Assembly: GCA_045837725.1 (NCBI GenBank)
Contig: JBEWZL010000076.1
Coordinates: 310,001 to 374,000 of the forward strand
Source of the DNA: Vermamoeba vermiformis
Taxonomy: Eukaryota; Tubulinea; Echinamoebida
DNA: 64,000 nucleotides
Direction of reading: 5' to 3'
The stretch's first letter is position 1. Each line of letters opens with the position of its first letter. Positions 23,844 through 34,951 of this stretch are shown here, piece after piece. A program made the position numbers and the translations under genes. The notes beneath the pieces were generated by a model. The model saw nothing but the letters and a program-made list of their open reading frames with translations, ran no database searches and was not told where the DNA came from.

Positions 23844-26320
23844 CTATTCATTTAAATCCACAGGTGCCCATTCGCCGTTTATCAGTTTTTCTTTGTACAA
23901 TAGCGCAGCACCGAACACTTCCTTCAAGACAGCTCGGCGGTTCCCGGTGGCGACTTTGTTGGGTGTGTCACTGAGGCTAAAGTGTTTAATTAGCTTAATA
24001 TGTTTCGTATAGCGTAACTTGTCAAATATTTCTGTTTGTTTTAAAAATATAAATTGTACGTACTCTACTGGGAGCATATTAACGAACAATCTTGTTCCAC
24101 TAGATTGTGCGAGTAACTTGGCGGCTTCTTTATTCTGAGCTGAGCCTTTTGTAGCTTCCATTGCACTGTATATCATCGACACTCTGCCATGAAATTCGTT
24201 AGTAATTGCCAAGAAATGCACTGGTCTAAAAATTGACAAAACTGCCTTATTGAAGGGCTTAGAGAAAGTTACGCTAGAATGACACGTGTCAAACTGCTTT
24301 AGCCATCAAGTTTGTACGAAAGGTTCGTGGTTAGATATCATTGTTGAAAATGACACGTGAAAAAATTATCGTTGGCACGTGTCATATTTTTTCACGCTTC
24401 AAAACAAAAATGCGTACCTTTCGTTTGTTTCTTTGTTTTGCGAGACAATGACTGACGCGGCGTTGGCTAATTTGGCGCCACGTGAAATTTCGTGCCAATA
24501 ATCAAACATCTTGCAGAAGGTGATTTTAGGGAAAGTTATTCCGTCGTATTGCAGGGCTTTGACTTGCACTCGTTTCGTTAAAAATTTGGACTCATAGTCG
24601 ATTATATGTGTCGATATTCTGCTGGTGTACAAAAATTTTCCCGTGCCGAGCTGGAATTGGAAGTTAGCGTGGTAGGCATACAAAAGTATATTTGGCACTT
24701 ACCAAATATAGCTGACCTTTGTCGGTAGTATAATTTGCATTGACGCAAAGTAGTTCAGCGCTTCTCACGTCAAAAAAGTAAAATCGAATGCCTCGCAGGT
24801 ACACGACAATATCGCCAAAGATCCGGACCAATGAGATCGAATAGGTTTTTTCTGATGGCTTGTCGCTATTATATTGTTGAATGATCTTTCCATCAAACGA
24901 TTTCAACACCCATTTTACTCCCTCGCTCCAATGATCTGCAAAAATGACCTGCAAAAATAAGATTTGGTTAAACCCGAAGCTTTTTCACTGAAAAAAAAGC
25001 AAAAACGTACTTCATTATTCTCGGTAATATCCCAATCAACGAATTGATCTGTTTTTTCAGTGAAAACAGTCTGACCAGTCTCCGTATCCAACACTACCAA
25101 ATATAGCAATCGTTCCTGATTGTTGTATCCGTTCTTCAGCTGCGAATAAGCGAGATATTTGCCTTTCAATCGAAAAAGATTGACTAAATTGCGTGAAGGC
25201 ACTAGCTCGTCATATTTGAATTCTTTCCAAGTACATTTCTCCACATCCACCACGTAAAAGCTTGATGTAGCTGAACTGCAAGCAAAAAATACAAGAATTT
25301 ATTATAATCATAATAATTTAGGCTCATATAACTTACTGGTAAATAACAAAAGTGTTATAGTCAGGATTGTCGTTCGCTCGGCCTATTGGACGACCACTGA
25401 ACTTATCTGAGTAATAGGTAATATTAATCGCGCATTTTATTAATATTTTCTTAGAAAAACTTACATCGATTTCCAATGCCTTCGATTGTGGTCACTTTTT
25501 GAGTGGCTCGATTGATGATCCGAATTTTATTTTCAACTTCAAAATCGTCGATGCTTGGGTAGCCTCCCTAATAAATATGAATAAGAATTTTAATTATTAC
25601 TAGAATTTTAATATCAATTACCGAGGTGACTATGTAATTTTTCATGAGCAGCACATTAGGAGCGGATTGTAGATCCAGCATTGTTTCCTCGAGAGTATGT
25701 AGATTAACCATTTTGTAATGAAGCACAGTGGTAGAAGAATAAGACCTAAATATATAGCTTAAGGTCAGTTCTATGAATTTTCAAAGCCACATCCGGATCG
25801 TACGTATCAGCCATGTAATCGTACGTAGCAATTAAGACTTCGTCGCCTACAACCATGCAGCGGTGCATTATTTGATGGTATCCTTGATATTGTGCCGTTC
25901 TAAGTACCCGAATAACACAACTGCAGCGGATTTAGCAATGAAAGGCAAAATAAAATCAAAGACTACCGATTCATTTTCATGTTCTGAACGACCCATAAAT
26001 TCTTTAGCGCATATTCGCGCCAATTTGTAATATTTTGGCATTTAACTAGGCTTGGATGCGCTGCAACAGATAGAGCCTAAATCGAAAAATTCCACATTCA
26101 GTATTTTTGCCATAATAATACCAATAACGTTGATATGCATCATTTCAGACGCTTTGGATAATTTTTCAGATTTTTTAAAGAACCATACCTGCCAGATCAG
26201 CGGCGAGCCCAAGCAGTCTTTCCAAGACTTGCAAACTCCCTCCAACATTACGACTTCTCGAGGTTCTAGCCAGGTTAAAATACCTGAAAATAACTCTAAA
26301 GGCATATTAAGCCAGTCCAT
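23844..26320 (-). CDS. F-box protein with long C-terminal region (possible beta-propeller)
   Basis: A multi-exon gene. The N-terminus is a good F-box: MDWLNMPLELFSGILTWLEP, then VVMLEGVCKSWKDCLGSPLIWQ, which would dock on Skp1. The next exon (from an acceptor near 26090) reads ALSVAAHPSLVKCQNITNWR, then EYALKNLWVVQNM. This is the 'NWxxYAxxNL' linker common after F-boxes. Downstream exons (25253-24399) carry repeating beta-rich units such as LLYLVVLDTETGQTVFTEKT and VRIFGDIVVYLRGIRFYFFD, ending in DVRSAELLCV, suggesting a WD40/quinoprotein-like propeller. The final exon (about 24226-23844) is helical. Exact exon joins in the middle were not all resolved. The intron at about 24227-24414 carries a palindrome cluster. 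The target is unknown. Confidence 0.7.
24280..24385. repeat. Cluster of CACGTG palindromes in an intron
   Basis: TGACACGTGTCA at 24280-24291 is a perfect 12-bp palindrome. ATGACACGTG (24350-24359) and CACGTGTCAT (24376-24385) form a perfect 10-bp inverted repeat around a 16-base loop. All three contain the E-box/G-box core CACGTG, inside an intron of the F-box gene. Confidence 0.6.
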
Positions 26321-26425
26321 TGTTGCGATCTGTTCGGTGTACAGAAAAATGAAGATCAACATTTGTTTTCTACTATTTACACATTAACGTATTATTGTTA
26401 CAATATTTAGGTATTATCTTTACAT

Positions 26426-28359
26426 TTAAACCACATTGCTTGTTTCCAAAGTCACTGCATCGTTCGCCGTGTCGCGGGATGTGGAGCTCTTCACTGAACT
26501 GGTTGAGTTGGCTCGTTTAGGAATTTTAAATAGGTAAATTCTCGACCAAGAGTCCAGCATTATCATGGCGTAAATAAATACAGAGCCTACAAAGTTTCCT
26601 AAAGCAACTGTAGCAACTTCAGGAACGATGAAGATAATAATCGGAATCAACGACAGAACTCGGATGATTCCGTTCAAAATGATCTTCTGATTGACCTAAA
26701 GAATAAAAAGATTATTAGCGAATTAATGATTTTACGGTTCATAACGATTTGTCTTCGAAACGAGTTACCGATCCAAAATAAATTTCGCTTAGATAGGTTG
26801 CTAATGCGTAAATAAATTGTGAATATAGTATACTTACATCGCGAACGAGTTTAGTCTTCTTTTGGCGCAGATTATTTGACTTTGCGATTTTCTTGACGAT
26901 CTTGCCAACGGTGACACTGTAAAATATCAAGAAGGCAAGCGAGACTATGACGTAGATGATAATCAAAGGCGTTGTAACGTCAAATCCGAGGGCATAACCG
27001 AGACCGCTAACGAGAATAATAACGCCAATGAACAGGATGCAGAACACAAAGAAAAAAGGTTTGAATCTGGCCAAGAATGGATAGACTTCCAATGAGGCGT
27101 TGGTTACCGCTTCATACCTACATAAATAACGTTATTATTCAGTCCGAATATGGAAAGTAAACCGAAACGTACCAGTAAAAAGTGATAAGAACGAACGTTG
27201 AAACTTCGAACGGAAAACTGATCGTAGTCATGAAGCTAAGGGCAGTTCCAAAGTATCCAAAGCACGCAAAAGGGTCCACGGCAAAGTAAGCAATTCGAAC
27301 TATTCCGAAATTTGAATGAGAAATCGATAAAAAAATTGGTGTCATCGAAGATTTGACGTTACATCACATTATTTAATACCAAAATTGACTTACGAAGGTT
27401 AGAGATTATTTCCAATGCCAAGCAGACTTGAGGTACGTTAAATTGAGATTTTTGAATTCGAATGAAACCGATCAGTTTGTACAAAGCGAATCCGATCAGG
27501 CCAACCGCAGCAGCGGTGAATATCGCTCGAAAGACTATTACGACGGGGATTCCTCCCAATATGTCGTTCCAACGATTGCCTGTCAAATAAGATTAATCAA
27601 CATTTTTGTTTCCTTTTATGGGAAAGGGGCCTTTTCAACGTGTCAAGATCTGTTACCTTCGGAAGTAAGAGTTGCCTCAATTATAGTACCATTGAGTATA
27701 GCTTGGCTAATTTGAGCGAATGCTGCTTGATTAATTTCAGCAACTGGAATTGTAATGTCTCCGAATGGAACGGCCGAAGTTAGAGCACATCCGTATTGAC
27801 CAGATTCGACTAAAACTATGTTAGTATGGCTTATTTGCATACATTACTTATTCAATATATATATGATCTTCCATAAATGGCAACAAAATTATTAATTTAA
27901 TTAGGTTTCTCAAGTATTGCATGACCATCCTTTGGGAACATTAAAACTTACGAGCATCGGTTCCATATAAAACTGCAATAGCGCCCGCTTCTTGAATTAA
28001 TTTAATTCTTCCGAGCCAGTCCCGGATGGCGATGTACGGCTGAAAAACGATTTTGCCTTGAAGATCTTGCATTGAGGAATGCGCCAAAACCCCAGTAACG
28101 TCTTCGAAAAAAGTGCCATCGTCCCCTATAATAGTATTTTAGCTTTTGCAACAAACACTTCGGATGCCGAGAGTGACTCCTGAGGGAGCAAAAAAAATCA
28201 ACGCTCTTTCGTCTTGAAACACGTACCTTTATAAAAGTATTGTGCAGTGGGAATCGGAGCCGAAGCAAGAGAGTTGTTACTGATGATGAGGTTCGCTGTG
28301 GCCAGATGTAGCAACGTTGCAAGCACGACAAGTGTCAAATAGCGACCGCTCAATATCAT
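26426..28359 (-). CDS. PA-domain seven-transmembrane protein
   Basis: A multi-exon gene with ATG at 28359. The signal peptide is MILSGRYLTLVVLATLLHLA. The ectodomain is a protease-associated (PA) domain: GKIVFQPYIAIRDWLGRIKL with IQEAGAIAVLYGTDA, then DITIPVAEINQAAFAQISQA. PA domains sit in receptors and sorting proteins as ligand-binding lids. About seven hydrophobic helices follow (such as GGIPVVIVFRAIFTAAAVGL, PFFFVFCILFIGVIILVSGL, TPLIIIYVIVSLAFLIFYSV, VLSLIPIIIFIVPEVATVAL and GSVFIYAMIMLDSW), and a Ser/Thr-rich cytosolic tail ends at 26426. The membrane part resembles that of the receptor at 58233-64000. The combination suggests a surface or endolysosomal receptor. Ligand and signalling partner are unknown. 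Confidence 0.78.
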
Positions 28360-28660
28360 TGTCGTGGTTGCGTTTGTGTTGTTCGTTGAAATATTTTGAA
28401 ACGTATGTGATCATAAAAACGTCGGGATGAATTTCACCGCGGGTTAAAAAATGACACGCGAGATATCAACGGAAATATAATTTCTGCGGTATTCATGAAA
28501 AATTAATTACGGCAATTCGATTTATGCTTTGGTTTGCCTATTATAGTATTTTTGAGGCGGAAGAATAAATGGTAGTACTTAATTACGTTCGGATCTCGGT
28601 TAATTGAAACAATATTTATATACAAACAACAAGGACAAAATTCTGAAAGATTTCTGAAAC
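28360..28660. other. Spacer between two minus-strand genes
   Basis: 300 bp holding the promoter of the PA-7TM gene and the 3' end region of the next gene. A minus-strand open frame (28503-28715) is not convincing. Confidence 0.4.
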
Positions 28661-30455
28661 TTACAAAATTGAGAGGAATCCAATAACAAACATCGAGAGC
28701 GAGAGCGAGCTCCATACTGAGGTACCAGCACTGTGGTTATTATGTTGCGTAGTAGGAGGTAGGTCCGTAATAGGAGTGATTTGACCTGAGGAGGAATTAG
28801 TATTCGGTTGAGTTGCGTCTGGAGTCGTAGGACTAGCAAGGGGAATATTGCCAGTACTAGGAGCATTACCCGTACTCGGCACATTACCATCACTAGGACT
28901 ATTGCTAGTCGGTGAATTACTAGGTGTGGTCGTACTTGGAGTGCCCTCAGCAAGATCCGCAACTACTAATCGCAAGCGCCAGTAGCCTTCGATGAAATTG
29001 AGCGTGAGCGAGTGTTGGCCCGTGGTCAGCACGTCTGTAATGAACGCGTCGCTGTTTTGCCAGTCATTGTAATCGCCGCCCGCGTACAACAACATTGTTC
29101 CGACCTCATTTCCGTCAATTGTAAGGCGGATGTGACGGTTTTCTCCAGCCGGGGCATCTGACGGGAAGGCAGCACGTGCCACTAAAGAGTATTTGCCTTG
29201 TTGTTGAACGTTGATGTTGTATTGCAACCATTCAGTAGGCTCGATAAGACTGATGCACGCGCACTTGTATTGATAGTCGTCCGTGCAATTTGAAATGTCC
29301 ACGGCGTCGTTGCGATAAAATCCACCTTGATTGCCCGCAGTAGTGTCAGAGAATGTCGAATAGAATGCACCTTCAATGACACCAGGGATGTTGATTACGG
29401 ATGGTGGAGGCACGGGTAAAGGTTGAACACTGCCTGAGACAGGAGGTAATTCAGGGACTGGTGGACGTTCGTTGACTGGTGGAGGTGGGGCCCAGTCTCG
29501 TCTGCAAACGTCGTAATCGATAGGAGTCAACGCTGTAAGAGAAAAACAGCAGTTAGATCCGTAACTTTGGAAAAATAAATAAATATATCGTCGCCTAATT
29601 ATTATGAAGCTATTAAATATTCATACCTTCAGCAGGTAGTTCAGTATAGACGCCAAACATGAGACCCAAATAGTAGTACGCTGCTTTCGGCTGGCCGGAT
29701 CAAGCGACCTGAAGTTTTAAGTTGAGCGAAATCACACCCCACACCTACCCCCAAGCGAGTAGCACCTCCCAAACACGCGATGCCGAGCGACTTCTAGATG
29801 ATTGTCGATAAAATTCCTCGCTGCACGTCTCTATCATTCGTTGCGGATCAGTGTCTTGGTTAATCGACCACCATGCGCCCTAATCGTTTTCCTAATTAGA
29901 CTTTGTAATGTGTTTGAAATTTTTAAGACTTACATCCTGAGTTTGGAAAGAGTAGCCAGTGTCAGGCTTAGTAGCATGTTGAATATAGTCCCAGTTAGCA
30001 TGTAAGGCGTAGGTCAGCCATACATAGACCGGATTCTCACCGTTGTTCCAGCAAATGTCCAAAAACGCTCCGTGATCCCTGAACGAACCATCAGCAATTG
30101 CTATTATTTAAACAAATATATATTTTACTTACAATGGAGTGTCGGTATTAGGATACGCCAATAGTATCTGATAGACACGAAGGTTGTTCACGCCGACCGC
30201 TCGCATCAGGGCCAAATCCCGCGTGTGGACCACAGTGAAGTCCTTGTGGAAGACATCTCCCCATTCAGTATATTCGGCGGGAGTAGTACCTGGTGGTAGC
30301 GGACTATAGTTGACGCCTTTGACCGTAAAGGGCTCTCCGTTCAACTGGATTTGTCTGCCTTGTACAGTGAAAGTAGTCGTAGTCTGACTGCGCGCCAAGT
30401 GTAGAATAGCACTAAATAAATATAGTGCTACGAGTATATGCCGCCTTTGAACCAT
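28661..30455 (-). CDS. Glycosidase-like protein with CBM6 module and GPI-type tail
   Basis: ATG at 30455 with signal peptide (VALYLFSAILHLARS). Exon 1 reads INGEP-type start motifs of TIM-barrel glycosidases (IQLNGEPFTVKGVNYSPLPP, VNNLRVYQ). Exon 2 reads DHGAFLDICWNNGENPVYVW, then LTYALHANWDYI. Exon 3 reads GAWWSINQDTDPQRMIETCS. A later exon reads AAYYYLGLMFGVYTELP. The stretch between exons 2 and 3, where this fold normally carries the GNE catalytic Glu, is missing, so the barrel is truncated. The C-terminal half (29530-28661) is a CBM6-like sugar-binding domain (IPGVIEGAFY, EWLQYNINVQQQGKYSLVAR, then RLTIDG), then a long Ser/Thr/Asn/Pro stalk and a hydrophobic end without cytosolic tail (GPI signal). 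The exon join near 29705-29790 is uncertain because one candidate frame meets a stop. It is probably a surface polysaccharide-binding protein. Confidence 0.72.
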
Positions 30456-31099
30456 TTGTTGCCGCTTGAACGATGTTGCTATTGAACTGAAGGTGCTCGC
30501 GAAAAAATTTTAAAGCTGCATTGAATTTCAATCAAAATCCTTTCTATAGAAAAATTTGAGGTAATTAATGCTGGTTTAATATACCCCTTCGAATCAATTA
30601 AATCTCTTCGGTCTGTTTGCATTATTTGGTCATTTTCATCGATTTTTTCCTAATTTAGAAACTGTCTAAATACGAAACCAACAGGCGAGGTGAATTTAAC
30701 AGAATATTGCGTGGTCTCAGTACAATTCAACAAATTGAGATTGATAAAACTGAAAAACCATGACTGAATATTATTGAACGATTTCTATAATTTACAGCGT
30801 GCATCTCAGAAGAAAATTGCAGGCTACAAAATAGATACGCACAATTTTTTGAATATTATAAGATGTGAATAAGGAAATCGAAATTTAACGAGTCGTTGCA
30901 ATAGAAGATTGGATTCTAAGCTCGGTACGAAGGAATCCGGCAACAGTCTCGAAAATAGAGTTATGATCGGTGTAAATAGGGAATAATATATTTAGGTAAG
31001 CGACTTTTCTTACCTTTATTCATTTAGCTAACTATTGTACATGGATTCGCCTCGCGCATCTCTGCGGCCAGTTGTTCGTTTCCTCGGATCTCGTTGAGC
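30456..31099. other. Intergenic region, about 640 bp
   Basis: AT-rich, no gene or RNA seen. It contains the promoter of the glycosidase-like gene and the 3' end of the coiled-coil gene. Confidence 0.45.
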
Positions 31100-32021
31100 T
31101 TAGTCTCGCAATACTTCTGCTATTTGATCCAAGAACTTCACCTTGTCGTCAAAGTCTTGAATAATTTTGTTCATGAGTTCTACTTCGGTAACTGGATTCT
31201 CGAGATTTAGACCCAGCAGATCTTGCTCGATGTCTAAACTATCCAAATCTGACGCTATTGAATCGAGAGTCATATCTTTCTTATTTTTTGCTGCAGCTTC
31301 TTGTTGTTTTCGAACCGCATCTTCTTCGGCTTGTTTTTTCTTTCGATCTGCTTCTTCTTTTGCTCGTCTTTCTTCCGATTCTTTTCGCTTCTTTTCTTCT
31401 TCCTTTCGTTTATTTTCTTCTTCTATTTGCTTAATTCTAGCCTTCTCTGCCTCTTCTTTTTTCTTTACTTCTTCAGGATGCTTCAATTTAAATATTTCAG
31501 CCGTTACGTCCTCGATTTCTCGTTTCTTCTCTTCAAGTTCTTTTTCTATTTGCTTCATACGATCTACTTTTGCATTCTTTGATCGTTCAAATTGCGTTAT
31601 TTGATCTAGTTGTCGTTGCAATTCAGTTTCGGTCCATTTCTTGATTTCATCTTTGACTTTCTCAAGGCGACCCTATCCATAATAATGTTATTATTGATAC
31701 GACGAAATATAAAATCGCTGCGGTTTTTAAGTGGCAATCAAGCGAGATGCCGAAAAAATCTTTTGAAATCAAAATAAATCTTCAAATAACTTCAAAAAAT
31801 AAACTAACCTCAATAGGCTGCATCTCTTGCTCTAATTTCTGATCTTGCTCCTTCTTCCACGTATCTGCAATTGTTTGGACGCGTTCAAGGTTGGCATCGT
31901 AAGTCAAAATCTGAGCTTGAAGCTCTTTCACTCGTGCAAGCTCTTCCTCGTATAATAGCATAAATTTAGGTCCATTGGGATAATTATTTAACTCGTCTTT
32001 CTCCTGCTGTGTCAAATCCAT
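31100..32021 (-). CDS. Coiled-coil protein, 261 aa
   Basis: Two exons (32021-31809 and 31672-31100) join in frame. The N-terminal part (MDLTQQEKDELNNYPNGPKF) is followed by an almost continuous charged helix with heptads from about residue 25 to 190 (EEEKKRKESEERRAKEEADR is typical), then a short conserved-looking tail rich in Leu/Asp (DSIASDLDSLDIEQDLLG). There is no motor, membrane or DNA-binding domain. The length and the two-part coil suggest a cytoskeletal, kinetochore or vesicle tether component, but I cannot name a family. The opposite-strand Ser/Phe-rich frames at 31167-31604 are shadows of the coil. It shares a 386-bp divergent spacer with the Nudix gene. Confidence 0.7.
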
Positions 32022-32407
32022 TGCGTGGAACGTTGAAATGAAATTTTAGCGCGTAACGAGGGAAAATAAATTTCAGTTGAGAAAACAATAATCAACCTAA
32101 ATATCATAACTTGGTACGTATTATCATTATTTTGGTCCTGTACAGGCCGAATTTTTACTGGGCATACTGTTGCCGCGGATTTCCAAAATTGTTTTTACCG
32201 CTCGTATATGCAGCTTATTTCTAATTTCTAAATAAATTAACAACAATGTATTTTTTTGGTTGATTACTGGCCGAGTTCTTATCCCTACTTCAAATTTAAA
32301 TCCGCTCGACAAGTTTAAACTCGTCTAAATTGCTTATAAAATATATTCTTTCGCGCGCTAAAATACTACCATTTAAATTGACTCAATTTTCGCATAGGTC
32401 TTCGAAA
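32022..32407. promoter_or_regulatory. Divergent promoter, coiled-coil gene / Nudix gene
   Basis: A 386-bp AT-rich spacer between two divergent ATGs. No specific motif recognised. Confidence 0.4.
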
Positions 32408-33203
32408 ATGAGTTCAGCCATGGAGATCTTCGACATTTTCAATGCCAACAACGAGTTCTTGGGCAGAGAATACAGAAAGAACGTGCATAAATTTGGTTTA
32501 TATCATCGCGCAGTCAGAATGTTCGTCTTCAACTCTAAAGGCGAGATCTTGACTCAGCGCCGCGTACCCAACAAAGACATTGCTCCTAATGCTTGGGACT
32601 TATCAGTAAGCTCTATATTAATTTAAAGACACTCAAATAATAATATTATAATCATTATACATGTCTATTAAGATGAGTAAGCTCGTGTAACGACGAGTTA
32701 GTTCTGATCGGATCTTCTACAGGCTGCAGAACACTTGAAGCCAAGCGAATCATATGTCGATGGTGCAGTGCGTGGTCTTAAAGAAGAGCTTAATATTGAT
32801 GTCAAGCCTGAACAAATGATTAAGCTAAGGTAAGGACAGCACATCCGCTTAATTCTCGAACTCGTGCTACCTCGTTCGTTTGATTATAGATCACCTTTAT
32901 TATACACATATGTCAATAAGGAGAAAGGCATCAAGGACTTTGAATACAACGAGACATACAAAGTTATTTACGACGGAGAATTCACCGTCGATCCGGTGGT
33001 AAGTTAACATCAATGTTTAGCTAGTTACAACCGCGATATATTAATAACGTGGTATATAGGAAGTAGCTGAAGCTAAGTTTGTGAGCTGGGACGAGTTTGT
33101 TCGTCGTTTCGAAGAGCATCCGGAACAGTGCACGCCGTGGTTGATTCAAGAGATGAATTTATTCAAAGCTGAGCAGTACAAGTCTCTTCTCGAACATAAA
33201 TAG
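32408..33203 (+). CDS. Nudix hydrolase (IPP-isomerase-like subgroup)
   Basis: Four exons (32408-32605, 32723-32829, 32890-32998, 33060-33203) join to 185 aa. The fold pattern matches Nudix proteins of the isopentenyl-diphosphate-isomerase/YfcD type: EIFDIFNANNEFLGREYR, YHRAVRMFVFNSKGEILTQR, NAWDLS, then a Nudix box GAVRGLKEELNID in place of the usual G-x5-E-x7-REUxEExGU. The EE pair that binds metal is present, but the Arg of the RE pair is replaced by Gly (RGLKEE), so activity may be altered. C-terminal FVSWDEFVRRFEEHPEQCTP and WLIQEM complete the domain. The substrate could be a nucleoside diphosphate derivative or an isoprenoid diphosphate. The full IDI active-site Cys is not evident, so I do not call it IDI. 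Confidence 0.82.
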
Positions 33204-33522
33204 AACTTTATGTGCATTCAGCGTTTTCCTCGAGTATTTACTTACTCACGCAACACAGCAAACTTTTTCACTCGTTCACCTTTGTCGCTGACGCTCACTC
33301 TCATGACGTCGCGTTTCAGAGTGAGGGCCATTATTTAAAGCTTAATCAATGTTTGGAACTTTGTTTGACGGGAAATTCGTGTGTGCAAGGTACCACAAAA
33401 ACTTCATAGCTTTTGGGAAATACGCGCAGTAGCGCCAATTTTGATTCATTTTATTCGAATCGTTTCCTTGTGTGAGAAAACATATCGACTTAATATGTTG
33501 GAGGAATTTTAAATACCACACA
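33204..33522. other. Convergent 3' spacer
   Basis: About 320 bp between the Nudix stop and the stop of lipase A. Nothing recognised. Confidence 0.4.
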
Positions 33523-34755
33523 TTACGCAGGAGGAATAATTTCAAATACACCACCACAATATGGCACTCCGTCCCAGAGATTGTAACCCATGTACTCGAT
33601 GTGATCAGGAAGGCTAGGAAAATCGACTGAGTCCGAGCAGTTCGGATCTTCACCACTCGCATTGCACTGAATTAATTTGCCGTCGTGTTGCCAGAATTCA
33701 ACGGGAATGTGGTGGAAACCGAAGAGCTCTGGAGGCACGTGCGGCACAATGTCTGCTGCGTGGACCTACTCGATAATAATTATAATCAAATATTCTGATT
33801 TCCATTGTAAGATAGTCTTACGACGCGGGTTGAGTCCGAGAGTACTTTGGTGACGAGACGCGAAAAGGCACGATTTCCTAATTAGGCAAAGTATCAGTAC
33901 GCGTACTGAATGCTCTTGAAAACACATTGTCCGTTTCATAGTATTTTTAATATATTGCGCAAGTGCTTACCAACACGAGGTGAGCCAAAATTAACGAGTC
34001 TAACTGGCAGCGCGGTAATGCTTTGAATTTCAATTGCGACGATTGTAGCGACTGCAGCACCGAGTGAATGACCTGTTACGCGCACTTCCTTGCATGCAGG
34101 ACATAACAGCTGATTTAATTTAATTAAGATGAGCTGAGTGCATGAGGTAAGACGAGTAACGTACCAGCGTTTGGTTGAAAGCGGATTTGAGATCCTTTTG
34201 GAGACCTTTGTACACCGAATAAAATCCGAAGTGCACGTCAACGCCAGGTAAGCCTTTGTAATTAACTTGATCTGTACAGCAAGGTAATCAATAGATGTAA
34301 TTCAACAAGTAACGATTTACGCACCAAATTCAAAGTCCTGTAGCCAATCTGTAATGCTAGTAGCGATAGTTCCTCTGACCGCTATTTGAACTATAAAAAA
34401 TCGTATCAACATAAGTTGCGTATTTCAAGCTGCTTTCGATCTGATCGCGAAATTTGTACCAATTTTTAGAAATTAGGAAAAATATAATAAGCTTACTATA
34501 GCTATCGGTATATCCAATGTAAGCGAATGAATCGTCTTTTTTGTTGTAAATTGTTGCTGAAACGGTTAACTTTTGCGTATCCGGATGGTTGCACCAGAAA
34601 CACGTCCAATGGCTAATGTTTCCAATAGGACAATAAGAAGTAAACGCAAATAATAACTGCTCTTCTAACAGCTTGCTAGTTTGAATTGAACTAGCAATAC
34701 AGCAGGCTATTACTACAAAAAATATTATGACCTTACTGCCGCCTTTGTCTGCCAT
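33523..34755 (-). CDS. Secreted class-3 lipase, copy A
   Basis: A multi-exon gene with ATG at 34755. The signal region is VIIFFVVIACCIASS, then a Cys-rich start (YCPIGNISHWTCFWC). Conserved lipase blocks: VQIAVRGT-type oxyanion strand, nucleophile elbow VRVTGHSLGAAVATIVA (Ser in GHSLG), NFGSPRVG, then ADIVPHVPPELFGFHHIPVE, which supplies the Asp and His of the triad. The C-terminal part is typical (CNASGEDPNCSDSVDFPSLP, then DHIEYMGYNLWDG). It probably hydrolyses triacylglycerols or phospholipids outside the cell or in food vacuoles. The gene lies 197 bp downstream of copy B in the same orientation, and the two are recent tandem paralogues. Confidence 0.88.
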
Positions 34756-34951
34756 AATAAATATTGCTTTAGTATTGCGATAATTATATAGTGTATGGAT
34801 GTAAATATAGCAAGGATAAAAATTGCATTCGAGCACGGCACACGTGGATCTGCTTATTTTAGAAATTTACCCGTTATTGAGCTTCGAAATGTACTTTTAT
34901 AATTTACAAACCTTTATATATATATTCTATTGTACACCTATGCAATATGAA

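Noticed and set aside
31167-31604. Ser/Phe-rich plus-strand frames
   Set aside because: Antisense of the Glu/Lys coiled coil.
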